From assembly GCF_954871325.1 (NCBI RefSeq), contig NC_088775.1:21119561-21183560 (forward strand): a stretch of 64,000 nt of DNA. The letters are read 5' to 3'. The position numbers were made by a program, and so were the translations under genes. Below, one piece after another: positions 10,923 to 23,224 of this stretch. Within the stretch, counting starts at the first letter, position 1, and each line of letters opens with the position of its first letter. Origin of the DNA: Gordionus sp. m RMFG-2023 (Eukaryota > Nematomorpha > Gordioida > Chordodea > Parachordodidae). The notes below the pieces were generated by a model. That model was not told the DNA's origin. It saw nothing but the letters and a program-made list of their open reading frames with translations, and did not search any database.

Positions 10923-13062
10923 GGGGAGAAGTGCCATAAATGGCCATGTTTGAAGACTGGCCACCACCCTTTAACTTTTTTTCTATTGGACCGATTTCTC
11001 TCAAAATTAGTCAAAATGTGTATATTTATGATATTTACCTTACCTAAGTTCATTTATTGAATAGAGCAATCCAATATTAAAATATTTTATAAAAACTGTT
11101 TTTGGTACCTCTTTCTGGAAAAATCACGTTACACATTTTTTTGTTTGGTGAAAAAATTACTAATTAAGATTACTGATATTTTATATAAATATTATCCTTA
11201 GGCATTTAGCATTATTCACACAAAAAATAAGACTTTAAAAATTTTATTTAATAGACATATAGAGGCGCTTATTAATAATAGACAGGTGAGTATTGTCTGG
11301 CCAGGCATTGACTGGCCAAAATCATTCATTCATATTGAAATTTTTACAAACTAACAAAAGCATCCAAAACAAATAAAAATTTATTAATATTAGACAATCA
11401 TTGTTCACATTGCTCACTAAGATCAATAAATTTTTGCCAAGACAATGGAATTATCCTGCTCACCCTACCACCACAAGTTACAACCACTAGATAAATCAGT
11501 CTTTGGACCATTTAAAAAATTTTATAATAACAGCATTGACAATTGACAATTGGATGAGAAACCATGTAGGCAAATCATTTACCATATATGAAATACCATC
11601 AATTATTAAAATGGAGCTTCCTAAAGCTACAACCCCCAAAAATATTCAGAATGGATTTTTATCCTGTGGGATATATCCCTTCAATCCTGATATATTCTCT
11701 GAAGATAGTTATTTAATATCTAATGATGATGATATGTCAGAATTATCCAATTCCTCTGGCAGTGTAATTTGAATTCACAATCTATTCTATCACATCCAAT
11801 TTTATATAGCAATAATATTATCAAAAAAGACAAGAGGAGAAAGAAATCAGAAATTTTAACCTCATCACCTTATAAAAAACATAAATTAACAAATATTAAA
11901 AAAAAACAATAAAAAAAAAATCTAAAAAAAACTAATGATGAGTGGCTTTGCATAATATGCAAGAAGGCATATTCAAAAAGCAAGAAAGGTGAAGAGTGGA
12001 TTAAATGCCTGCAATGTGAAGAATGGGCCCATACTCAATGTATTAATAACAATGATTTATTTGTTTGTTATGTATGTAAATAAAGATACTATAATTGTTT
12101 CATTTATAAATTAATAAAATGGTTTTCATTATTGTTGTGTATTAATAATTGCCTAATTAAGTTTATTAAACATCATGAATGATTAAATTATTAAAAATCA
12201 CTTTAACATGTAGATAGTTAAGATAATAATTTATAAAATTATTAAATAGATAGTGATTAATTTTATATTGAAATAAGAATGTTTAACAAAAAGATAATTA
12301 AGATATTAATTTATAAAATATTATCATTAAATAGATGATGATAAATTTAGATGTTAATACTTATAATTAAATTTTTATTGCCTAAAAATTAAGAAATATT
12401 AACATAAAGTATTTCTAATTGTAATATTTCATATTTATAATAAAATTCTAAATAAAATATTGTTTAACTAAGTTTATTAAACATAAATTTATAAATTGAT
12501 GAATGATTAAATTATTAAAATAGTCTATAACATGTAGATAATTAAGATAATAATTTATAAAGTCATTAAATAGAGTGGTTAATTTTATATTGAAATTAAA
12601 CTTTTTAACAAAAAGATAATTAAGTTATTAATTTATAAAGTATCATTAAATGGATGATGAAAAATTTAGATGCTTATACTTATTAAATTAGTGTATAATT
12701 AAATTTTTATATACCTAAAATGGAAAAATATATAAGATAGGTCTTTTGCAAGTATTTCATATTGTAATATTTCATATTGTAATATTTCATATTTATAATA
12801 AAATTCTTAATTAATATATTATGGCCAGTTAACACATAGTATATGGCCAGTCAATACATATATGTATTGACTGGCCAGAAAAATAACTTTCACATAACCT
12901 CATCTAGCTCATAAACAATTATAGATAGAGCTTTAATTCAAATTTTATTTTAAAGATTAATAATTTGGCTACACATTGATATCAAATTGTTTGGTTAAAC
13001 CCTATTCTTAATACCTTTTTTTCAAAAAAGCAAAAACATGGCCATTCATGGCACTTCTCCCC
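10923..13062 (+). mobile_element. pogo-type element, internally deleted
   Basis: 2140-bp element with TA duplications at 10921-10922 and 13063-13064. The 28-bp inverted ends start GGGGAGAAGTGCCAT and differ at one base. The word TGGCCAGTCAAT or its inverse recurs inside both ends (near 10975, 11300, 12825, 12860) and could be a subterminal transposase site. Only the 3' part of the transposase gene remains. The rest is AT-rich filler. Confidence 0.92.
11503..12083 (+). pseudogene. pogo transposase C-terminus with PHD finger
   Basis: The open segment 11503-11772 encodes the end of a pogo/jerky-like DDE transposase (FTIYEIPSI, TPKNIQNGFLSCGIYPFNPD). A linker with SEILTSSPYKKHKL follows. The segment 11931-12083 then encodes a complete C4HC3 PHD finger starting WLCIICKKAY and ending FVCYVCK followed by TAA. 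In this family the PHD finger is fused to the transposase C-terminus and may bind histone tails. The upstream two thirds (DNA-binding helix-turn-helix and the catalytic DDE core) are absent, so no active enzyme is possible. A stop in the linker near 11910 separates the two open pieces. Confidence 0.85.
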
Positions 13063-13065
13063 TAA

Positions 13066-13317
13066 TATATTATCCAATAATACCAATAATAGTTTTAGAA
13101 ATTCTTCTTTATATAATAATAATTCCTTTTTATCTAATCATTCCTTTTCCACATCATTTTCGCAATCTGCTATAAGTGCCAATTTTACTATAATAAACCC
13201 TATAAACTCACCGGCAATTCAAAACCAAAAAAGAAAATTTAATTGCTGGAATAAAGAGAAAATTGACATAGTAACCAAATTGCTGTCCCAGCCTGAAATG
13301 GAAAAAATAAAAATATA
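13066..13317 (+). CDS. Short open stretch, Asn/Ser-rich, unrecognised
   Basis: An 84-codon open frame without a clear start. It begins directly after the pogo element and ends in TAA. The predicted peptide is rich in Asn and Ser, then carries a basic segment QNQKRKFNCWNKEKI. Composition differs from the random AT-rich flanks, so it may be part of an exon split by the pogo insertion. I do not recognise a family, and it could be chance. Confidence 0.2.
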
Positions 13318-14510
13318 AAAATAAAGATGCCAATTTCGGAACACTCAAAACTAAACGAGAATGCAATTTAAAATATAATATTTTCTTACAAAATTAAATC
13401 ATTATGTAAATTATTATTTTTGTATTTGTAATTATAGATTATTATTTAAGGATAGAATCTGAAATAAAGATCATTAACAATACAGTATTACACTTCCAAA
13501 AAATTAATTTTCCAATTACATACGATATTCTATAAACATTTCATAGGTAAATTCTTATGTTATATTTTTTAAAAAAAATTATTGTAAAAATTTGAAAAAA
13601 TATTCACTTTAACTATTTTTTTCCTATTACATAAATGTGGTATTTCTGTTTTTTTAAACACCTCAAACTTATTATTATATTACTTAATAGTATTTTTTGT
13701 TATTACTTGTTCTATTTCTGTTTCCATTATCATCATATTGAAGAAAAAATATAATCCAAAAAAATAAGTAAAGAAAAAAGCTTTTTTTATAATTATAAAA
13801 AATTATTATATACTAAATAATTCTCTGAAAAATAAATTTAAATTCATTAACGCCTTGCTGGCACCTCATCATTTAGAAGCGGAGGAATAATTTTATTTTT
13901 TTGTATCAAATTTAATGTTGTTTATTATTAAAATTATTTTTTATATGCCCAGCCCCAGATGTTTTTTGTTAAATATAAATTTATTTTAGTTAACAAAGGG
14001 GGAAGGGGGGGGGGAGGCGGTGTATTTTTATTTTACTTCGTTCCAGCATAATGATGAAGGAAAGGAAAAGTTATTAATTTTTAGAATATACCAGAGACCA
14101 CCTAAGGAAAGAAAAGTTATTAATTTTTAGAATATACCAGAGACCACCTAAGGAAAGAAAAGACATTAATTTTTATTTTTAGAATATATATAATACAATA
14201 CCCATATTTTTATTTAAAATTTTGTAAAAATGTAAAATTTATAATAAAAATAGCTATATCTCAGAACATATAAAAAATTGAGATCTAAAATTATGAGTAT
14301 ATATTTAAAAAATATAGGAGATAATAAATACTAAATCTTAGATTAATATTTACCTCCAAAAAAAAGTTAGACAAATTTTCCTAAAGTTACTAAAATAAAA
14401 TTTTCTTTTTGAGTACTTCCTTTAATTATGGTATTATCACTAAATAAAATTTAGTTTGTAATATACAATAATATTTATCAATAAAAAAAAATTGTGAAAA
14501 AAAAAAATTA
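13318..14510. other. AT-rich spacer with short tandem repeat
   Basis: No gene seen. It includes the inverted repeat at 13617-13712, a G-run at about 14000-14018, and a 46-bp tandem duplication at about 14062-14155 containing ATACCAGAGACCACCTAAGG. Confidence 0.5.
13617..13712. repeat. Inverted repeat flanking the spacer pogo, right part
   Basis: Partner of 10755-10850 with about five mismatches over the central 75 bases. Its coordinate sum (24467) differs from that of the big palindrome (22926-22981), so it is not simply the same arm continuing. Confidence 0.65.
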
Positions 14511-14515
14511 CTCAA

Positions 14516-14705
14516 GTACAAAGGTGGGACCTATACTACTGCAAATATTTTAAAAAATATCAAATCAATTATCTTGAAATTTGGTAGATATATTCTTTAT
14601 AAGAAAATATTAAACTACTATAAAAACTAGGTCAAAATATCTTCAGGTTTTTTTATTACCAACATTATAAAAGCCGTGGGGTATTATTTACCCCACCTTT
14701 GTAGT
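14516..14705. mobile_element. Small MITE, TACAAAGGTGGG ends
   Basis: About 190 bp bounded by TACAAAGGTGGG and its inverse CCCACCTTTGTA. The inside is AT-rich and non-coding. The right end also carries an internal GTGGGGTATT/ACCCCAC fold. The TA at each edge fits a TA target duplication. The following 14706-15022 is non-coding and holds a small palindrome around TCAATTGACCGG. Confidence 0.5.
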
Positions 14706-16054
14706 GAAGGGTTAAGGAAGACTTATATCCTTTCAATATTTGCCTTTTTTTTAAAGTTACCAATAAAATATCATTAAATTTTATAATTTAATTATATGTT
14801 TGGCTTTTTTGATGATCTTCTTTCAATAAAACGTATTTGGCATAAATTTTTAATAAACAGATTCTAGCCATGTGCTGCACATCCAAAGGATTCAATAAAT
14901 TCCTAACTTTGTAAATCGTCATAAATTAATTAAAAACCTAGGTTTTAAAGATGATTTTTGAATACTTTTTAGTCGGTCAATTGACCGGTCAAAATCAGTC
15001 AATTGACCGGAGGAGTATTTGACCTCAAAATTTGCCTCTTATTACCTCATCCTTGAAGATTATAATCTTTTATATTTCAATTTCAAACAGAGGTAATAAT
15101 AAATACGACAATTTACATACATAACGTTTTTTCAAACGGTTTTTGATGTTACGAGCAACATTTTTTTATTTCCAATAATTATATAGGAATTGATTTTTTC
15201 GATTAAATTCACGTTATCAAAATTTACGTTATATAGAATTTAAAAATCCTGAACCTAAATTAAACCCTAATTTTTGGTAATCTTGCAGATATTTTTATCT
15301 TTTAATAATTAAATGTTAAGATATAGACATGTCAAATACACCATATAAAGGTAGAACTATACTTATTTGATACCCACCCATTATCATATCAATATTTGGT
15401 GCTGATAAAATAATTCCTGACCTACGTAGAAATAGCTTCACTCATCTAGACATGGTTTGCAACCTATTCAATAGATCTAATTAGCTAGCGATTGATACCT
15501 CTAATAACCATATATTTATATATATTAATAAGGTCAAGAAAAATCAACTTAAGATATATTAATCTGTGCAAGGGGTTCGTGCTCATAAGTTAAGTCGATT
15601 TTAAGATCCAAGCCCCTACAAAAACAACCAATAAATAACACTTATATAATAAGTAATAAAGTTTCATAAAATTTAAATTAACCTATTTATTGAGTTCACG
15701 ACTCAAGTTCAGAACTAGAGTAGTAAAAATGACTCTAGTTATTGCTACTTCGACACGGAGTCAGGATTACTCGACTATCTAATTTTAAATTTAATATTAA
15801 TAAACAAAAATATCGTAATTAAAAATAACTAATTAATTTGAAATATACTAGTCTAGTCTCTAGTCGATCAAATTTATAGAACTATTTGTCCTCTAATTGT
15901 CTCAAGTATATAATTCCTATTTACAACTCAAGTTGGAAGTCTAAAATAAAAAAATGTAATAAACATATATCTTAATTAAAATTAATAATTAATTTGAAAT
16001 ATTCGTCCTCTAGTCGTCGACTCAAGTTCATAAAATTATTCGTTATCTAGTCGA

Positions 16055-16670
16055 CTCTTTATTTTTTATATGCCATTATTTTTTAATAATATCATATTTG
16101 CTACAATTTATATAAAGTAATTAATGAGAATGAGACAGTCAGAAAAAAATCTAAGAATTTATTAATATTCTTTTTATTTTTACGGTTATATTTTTTAAAA
16201 TATATTTAGCCTTTTCAATATTAAAATTTATTTAATTCATAAGGCAAAACATTAAATAAAATAAAAAAAATGAATAAAATAATTGTTTTATAATAAAACC
16301 CCCATTTATAAATTTGGGTGGGATATATTTATTTAATGTTTTTTTTATTTATATTTATAAAAAATCAAGTATAAAAAATGCATTTCATTTTCTTTTCTTT
16401 TCGTTTTTCCCATTGTCTATTTCTCTCCCTCCTTTATTTATTTTTATTTAATGTTTTGCCTTATGAATTAAATAAATTTTAATATTGAAAAGGCTAAATA
16501 TATTTTAAAAAATATAAACCGTAAAAATAAAAAGAATATTAATAAATTCTTAGATTTTTTTTTGACTGTCTCATTCTCATTAATTACTTTATATAAATTG
16601 TAGCAAATATGATATTATTAAAAAATAATGGCATATAATAGATTTTTTCTAATATAAAATAAAGAGTAAA
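16055..16670. mobile_element. Foldback MITE with roughly 200-bp inverted ends
   Basis: The bases of 16062-16265 reappear inverted at 16430-16645, leaving a short AT-rich loop. The inner part reads TTGCCTTATGAATTAAATAA in one orientation. The word GACTCTT flanks it (16053-16059 and 16671-16677) and is a possible 7-8 bp duplication. It is found only in the right arm, so it inserted after the palindrome formed or replaced the array found in the left arm. Confidence 0.75.
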
Positions 16671-17678
16671 GACTCTTGGACAAAAAAGACACCATTTAAT
16701 CATTTTTTTTAAATGTTAAGAAAAAGGGAAAGTTTAAAAAAAATTCCATACATTCACTAAAAAAAAATATTTGGTTAATAAGTTGTAGCAGTTTTCGCTG
16801 GTTTTTAAAGATGGTTCACATATGTGAATTAATGGGATATTGTTATTTAAAGTTTGTGACTACAAAATAAAACTCGTTTTAAAGGCTATAATCCAAAATT
16901 TTTAAAAAAAATTTTAAAATTGTATGTTTAAGTATTAAAATTTAGAAAATTGTCAAGTATGTTTTGTAAATGTTTTTATTTTTATGTTTAAAAATATAGA
17001 CTTATCTTATTTATATATTTTCAATAAAGTTTCGAAAGTTTGTGAATTTAATTTTTGATAATTTAGGACACAACCCAATGAAAATTTTTTGCAGTTTGAT
17101 AAATAATTAATAAAAAAGATATACAAAAAAGTTGTTATTTAATTGACATCTGGTAGGTAGTGAGTTCCGTCAGAAACTGTTTTTAGGGATCCCATTTTTC
17201 TGAAACTAGCCGGCACTAGCAGTTAGCAAAGGATTATCCCAAGGTCAAAGTGATAGCTTTAGGCTAAAAACTAGGTTTAGCCGATTTTTTTTAGCCTGCT
17301 AAAAATTGACTTAAGCTGCTATATAATAATTATTACCCTACAACCCACCGCTAACTTTGAACTTTGAAAAATCCTGGATACTCCTATTGTGGGCTAGGAT
17401 AAGTCTGTAAAAAATTTTTGGATGAGACGGTAAACCTATTTCATTTTTTTGGCGGGTAAATTTTAAGATTGATTTGTGTTTTTTTTAAAAAAACTAATAA
17501 ATAACAATAAGAAATATAATATTTCAAAAAAAATAAGCTTAAGAATAAGAATAATAACAATAATGGGAGAGAGAGACGGAGGAAGGAGGGATTGGTTATT
17601 TATTTTCTTCTAAATATAATTTTTATTTTATTTAAATATACAAATATAATTTTATTAAATAATTTAAATTTTTTAAAT

Positions 17679-20600
17679 ATGGATTCTTCTTATATGAATT
17701 TTTTATTTAACACGATAAATTCTGAAAATAACCAAAGTGATGAAGACGTGCCTGATGATATAGAGATAGACCGTGATTCGGAGGTAAAATTATATATTTT
17801 TCCCGTTTATTTGTATATTTAAAATACATGTAGACGGACTTAAGCCAGGATTTTATGGCTGAAGAAGAGTTAAATATAAGCCAAATGTCAGATATATCTA
17901 CTAATACTACCTCACATCTCAAAATAATAGTTGCATTAATATAAAAACGATTTTTGAATTATCACCAAAAAAAACAAAAAGAAGATGCACAATATTTTAA
18001 AATATTCAGTATACACACCGCATCAAGTAATATTTTAAATTTTATAGTACTCTATAAATTTACAAAAATTTTCGTCATTTTTTCCCCAAAATATTTGTAT
18101 CTTAATACATAAATTAAACCCTTTGTTGCATAAGTGGTGGAACATTGTAGACCTCAGTCACTTTAACAGTAGCATAAGTATGGGTTCTAGTCCCCTGAAA
18201 AATATAAATAGCCCCTAAATTTTGGAATTTTTTTCATATTATATATAAAATTTTAGGCAATGTGAGCTAGATAGGGGAGACCGGGGTAAAACGATAGGTA
18301 TTGTGCATATTTACCTGTAGCCATCCTATCCTTCATCTATAAGATAAAAAAAAGTGTAACTCTATATCTATAATATTACATGTAAAGTATTTATCATAAT
18401 TAGCACATTTAGAATGTGTACATTCAAGGCACATTGTACATTTTAACCATTCATCGCCCTCGCGACTATTTTTATAGTTTTTATTGCAAATAACACATAA
18501 ACAATTCTTTATTGATTTCTTTTTTCTTTTCTGAATTAATAATTTTATTTAATAAAGGAGTAGATGTTAGTATTTCTGAGTTCTTTTTTTAGACATTTTA
18601 TCGGATGAAATGTTGAACAATTTCGGAATAGGTATTATTGGGTTCATCAATATCATTTATGACATTTTCGATCATTAATACAGATAAATTACTGTCATTA
18701 TTTGAGTCATAAGTTCTATATTATTCACTGTATGATTTTCCTCATTATTTTCAATTTCAATATTTAAACTAGCATTTGAAATATTAGTATAGCAGATATA
18801 ATCTTGATTTGTAAATATATTTGGGTTTAAAGGATATATGCCACAAGCTGAGAATCCATTTAATATATTATTTGGTGTCACTGTCCTCGGTATACATTTT
18901 TTAAGACTCCTGGAATATCATAATCTTCAATTTTGCCCCACATGATTTCTCATCCATGTGTTTTATATTTTTTGGGTAAAAATAGTTTTTTGACAAAATA
19001 TATAAAACCAGGTAAGTTTTTTAACAGATGAACATAGGTAGGAAATTAGATATAAAAATGCATCTTCACACCAAATTTAAAATCTTTGTGCTCAAGGGTT
19101 AAAAAGTAATTATCGTTGTTCGGTCTCCCCTAATTTTTTTCCCACTTGTGCGACTGAGGGTTAAAAACTATTATGTTTTAATTTTATAAAGAAAAGTAAA
19201 AATTCATTTATTTTAACAGCGAATTTAAAAAATCATGTAAAAAGACATCATACTGATATGATACGGATTGAGAAGACAGAAATGCCAAAAAATCTAGTGG
19301 GCATAAAGAAACTTTTACCCGAGGTGATCATACATCTAAACAAATCAATTCTCAGGTATATAATAAAGAATAATATATCTTTCCATTCACTGAATAGTGA
19401 TTTTTTCAGAGGAATATTTTCTTATATATTTAAAAATGAAAAAATTTGGACTCGTCAAACGGCCTGTAAATATATTGAAAAGCTATATAAAAGTTCCAAA
19501 TTAAATCTTATCACTAAGTTAAAAAATATTGATAGCAAGATAGCCATCACCACTGATATGTGGACCTCAATTAATTCGTCATCGTTTTGCGCAATAACAT
19601 GCCATTATATTAATAAAAAATGGAAAATGGAAAGTTTCCTTTTAGATTTAATTGAGTTACCATATCCTCATAGTGGTGAGGATATATCACAATGTTTATT
19701 AGAATCTCTTGATGATTTTGAGATTCAGGACAAAATTATCTCAATTACGCATGATAATGCACTAAACGTAATAAAAGCTGTTGAAAAAATGAATACAATT
19801 TATCAGGAAAAATATAAAACAGGCGTATACAGCCACCGATGTTTAGCACATGTTATAAATTTGATAGTAAAAGAGGGATTTTCATACCTAGACAAAAAGC
19901 TAATTAAAATAACTGACGTTGTAAAGAAACTACATTCTTCCCCCAAACTTTTACAAAAATACATGCAGCTATCTGGTGGAACGAGGATTCCGTTGGATGT
20001 GATAACCAGATGGAATTCAAAATATATAATGCTATCAACAGTGAACAAAGTAAATTATAATATAATTTTTTTATAATGTCTTTTACATTCTACTAAAAGA
20101 TATATGGTCAATGGTAATTAATTTTTCAAAATTTTGACTATATATAAAGGGAACTAGGTCTAGTCGAACCATTTTTTTACAAATCCCAGTCTTCCCTACC
20201 TTTTAAACCATAATATAATTATTTTATTCAATAATATTCAAAGATAATAGTTTTACAATTTTGAAATTTTAGAGATATAACATTGCATAATAATATATTT
20301 AATTTATATAGAATTTAGATGCAATTAAAGACCTTGGGAAAAAATATATGGCGCCTTTCGATATAAATGATAGTGAGGCGAGATCTTTAAACGAAATTGA
20401 AAATTTTTTAAAACCTTTTTATAAAATAACACTTGAAATATCGTCAGATACTTCTACTATTGGAACCTCAGTTTTATTTATGACAAAGATAGAGCAGATT
20501 TTAGACGAAACTTCGAAAAATCATCCCGATAGCGATCTTAAAAATGCGGCTAGTAAAATGTTGATAAAATGTGCAACATATAAAAATTTGATGAGTTCAT

Positions 20601-21143
20601 TTAGCAATTTTGTATCTACACTATTAGATCCTAAAACTAAATTAAAATATATGCCTAAATTTATAGCAAAGGAGGATTATAATGAAAAATTTAAATCATT
20701 ATATAAAAGCTATGGTTGGCCATCGCAAAAAGCGAATGTTTATGACTTCTCAAAAGATGATATGGAAACACACCCCTATTCGGTTTGCATGCATAACGAA
20801 ATGAGAAAGTAATTATAAATGTTTGATATATTAATTTATAATTTTTAGGGAGGCTTATGAATATCTAGATCTCAGTAGAGATGAATTTATAGATTACATC
20901 AAAGAACCGGTTGCACCAGCTTCAACCAATATACTTGATTGGTGGGCCAAAAATAGTGATTTTTACCCAACGTTGTCGCTCATAGCTAAAGATTTCTTCG
21001 CACAACAAACAACAAGCGTTCCTAGTGAAAGAGTCTTTAGCAAGGCCGTTGATTTTTTAACGAAGAAACGAAATAGGATGTCGGGGACAACCGTTAAATA
21101 TTGTATGTGCCTTAATAACTGGGATGTTAGAGATATAATATAA
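17679..21143 (+). pseudogene. BED-type hAT transposase, right-arm copy
   Basis: Multi-exon hAT transposase gene. Exon 1, 17679-17783, starts at ATG and encodes an acidic N-terminus ending IEIDRDSE before a GTAAAA donor. Exon 2 starts at 17833 (TDLSQDFMAEEE). The BED exon (about 17965-18030, RRCTIF) is degraded: it has a frame break and lacks the second Cys seen in the spacer copy. The pogo remnant follows in the intron. Exon 19220-20049 carries the second half of the finger (NLKNHVKRHH) and the catalytic core (DMWTS, THDNALN, CLAHVINLIVKEG, TRWNSKY). Exon 20312-20808 and exon 20849-21143 complete the core and dimerisation domain (LDWWAK, SERVFSKAVDF). All splice joints after the finger keep frame with GT-AG borders. 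The core is therefore open, but the DNA-binding domain is not. Confidence 0.87.
18274..19130 (-). mobile_element. pogo deletion derivative (right arm)
   Basis: Mirror copy of 3796-4652 with the same TA flanks and GGGGAGACCG ends. It encodes on the minus strand the transposase C-terminus (18675-18881) and the PHD finger. It is nested in the hAT intron between the BED exon and the core exon. The insertion therefore predates the duplication that made the palindrome. Confidence 0.85.
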
Positions 21144-22664
21144 AATATTTTATTTATTATCTATATTGTATCTTATTTATTGTATTATGTTAAAAAGTTA
21201 TTTTATGTTTACAAAATAAATAAATAATGTGTAATTTATATAATAATTTGAAGATATGTGGTAAAAATCTATTTAATATAAGATTATAAGCTTTTTAACA
21301 GCTTTTATCTAAGGTTTCACAAATTGTATAAAATCAAAAAAAATATCATAATGTTCAAATGAAGATAATTGATTATATTTTTATTAAAATAATTCATTGT
21401 ATAAAGGGATCCCTTAAAAACCCGCGATGATCCCGGATAGTTTTGATCCTATTAAAAATTACGACAATATTGGGGTCTTTATGATTCTAAAACGAGAAAC
21501 TATTTTTTTTAAATAAAATTCTGTATTAGTATATTTGATTCGAACTTTAATTTCATCATTTTCTTTTGTAGAAAATTGAGTAAAATTTAACAAAAAATAA
21601 AATTATACCTAAAACGAATTATTCACTCTACGATTTTATTTCATAAGATTCGTATTTTATGAATAAAAAAATTATTTTATTCGAATCGAATAAAGAAAAT
21701 ATATTATCTGTGGAATATTTTTTTTTTATCTATTTATTATTCGATCGAATTATTCTTATTATTTGAAATAATTTATAAATATTATAAATTATTCGTAAAT
21801 AAATATTTCAAATTATTTGTTAATATTTCAAATTATTCAGATTTCAAACCCAGAAGTATTTGACATGATTCTTAAGTATTTAAAAGTTCCTTGAAAAGTT
21901 TTTACTTTTTTTTTCAACATCTATAAATCACTTATTAATTTTTAATATCATTTTTGAATATATTTCTGAAGAATTTAATTTTTGGCATCGAATATTCGAT
22001 GAATCAAATCCAATAATGTTTTCATTATTCGAACCGATACGAATAAGGAATTATTTAATTCGTACTAATACGAATAATATAATTATTCGATTCGAAAACA
22101 AGAATTATGTAAATATATGATTTGATTCGTATTTTTGTAGGAGATTCAAAGAATTTTTTATATTTTTATGTAAATAAACAAAAAATAAAATATTATTTTA
22201 AAAAAAACATGATCTAACTTTGTCTGTTTATAAAATAAATATAAAATATAAAAAATGTATCAGACAGGACTTTGCAAAAAGTAAAAATAATTATATATAA
22301 TAGTTAAAAATAAATTTTATCCACGCCTTTATTTCATTTTTTTTCTGGAATTATTTAGAAGGGTAAATAAATGAGAAAGCCGTTTATTTTAGCTCGCTAT
22401 AACACCTGGTTCTTGAGATATAGGGGCTCAAATCTGTAAAATTTTTAAAATGCTTATATCTCAAAAACTAATTATATATCATATTGTAAGTAAAAATATT
22501 CTCTAAAGGGCTATCAAAAAATAATAAAAATTGGCGCCAAATGGAGTCTTTAACATTCGGTTTACCTATAATGCTTTACCTGTATTTTTAAGCAAAAAAG
22601 GGAGTTTGTTTTCAATGATATAATAAAATATATATTTATTAAATAATTTGATCAGGATTTCTAT

Positions 22665-22914
22665 TAATGTTGTTAAACGGCTATTTTTGAGCAGATTTCT
22701 AAAAACAGCTAAATCAATATTTTAACCAGAAAACAATTATCTAAGCATCGAGTTTTCGATAATGTCTAAACCTTTGTGCCATCTATCCAGATCTGGACTT
22801 TAGGTCTGAACGCCGGGTCTGTGCTCGGGGTTCGTGCTCAGAGCTGGTTTTGTCGATATTTTAGACCCAAACCCCGGATCTGGGCTCTACACAACCAACC
22901 AATTAACAACATTA
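22665..22914. repeat. MITE, TGTTGTTAA family (right arm)
   Basis: Mirror copy of the element at 12-261, ending 11 bases before the visible outer edge of the palindrome. Same inverted ends. Confidence 0.6.
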
Positions 22915-22925
22915 CTTATACAGGC

Positions 22926-23224
22926 AAAAATAATTTTATATGTAACTAGGAAAATATCAAGTGCAGAAAAGGCTAATTTTATGTATTATTAAAGAACTTT
23001 TCATTCACTTTAGAGAGATTCATAACGATATACAGTTAGATCTGAGTAGATTTGCTTTCTTACTACCTAAAAACTGTGTTTTAGCAGGTGGTCCAGGTAC
23101 ACATACCATGTGTATCTGCACATTACATTAAAACTTTAAGCTTATTTTAATAGGTGGAAAATTAAAACAGCTAATGTGTAAAAACAGAGCAAATAAATAA
23201 ATTAATTAATAATAACAAATATGA
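22926..23224. other. Sequence just outside the palindrome
   Basis: First unpaired sequence beyond the visible arm. AT-rich, with no gene, inverted repeat or target duplication that I can see. Confidence 0.4.

Larger units (their letters stand above)
17168..21430 (+). mobile_element. BED-hAT element, approximate extent (right arm)
   Basis: Bounded by the same imperfect GTTTTTaAGGGATCCC inverted motifs as the left-arm copy. It encloses the transposase gene and the intronic pogo remnant. Exact ends and target duplication were not identified. Confidence 0.45.
15023..22925. repeat. Right arm of giant inverted repeat
   Basis: Reverse complement of 1-7958. The segment 16055-16671 is private to this arm and is a foldback MITE sitting where the left arm has its tandem array. 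Pairing is visible to 22925, the partner of base 1, so the true outer boundary is not seen. The arm carries a BED-hAT gene reading rightward, a pogo remnant, and a 250-bp MITE near its outer end. All of these are mirrored in the left arm. Confidence 0.97.

Noticed and set aside
1-22925. Palindrome as a simple assembly or sequencing fold-back
   Set aside because: The arms carry private insertions, scattered substitutions and a non-palindromic 7-kb spacer, which a fold-back artefact would not give. Not fully excluded without reads.
1-22925. Palindrome as ends of a Polinton-like or viral element
   Set aside because: No DNA polymerase, capsid, packaging or integrase gene is seen; the content is ordinary hAT and pogo DNA.
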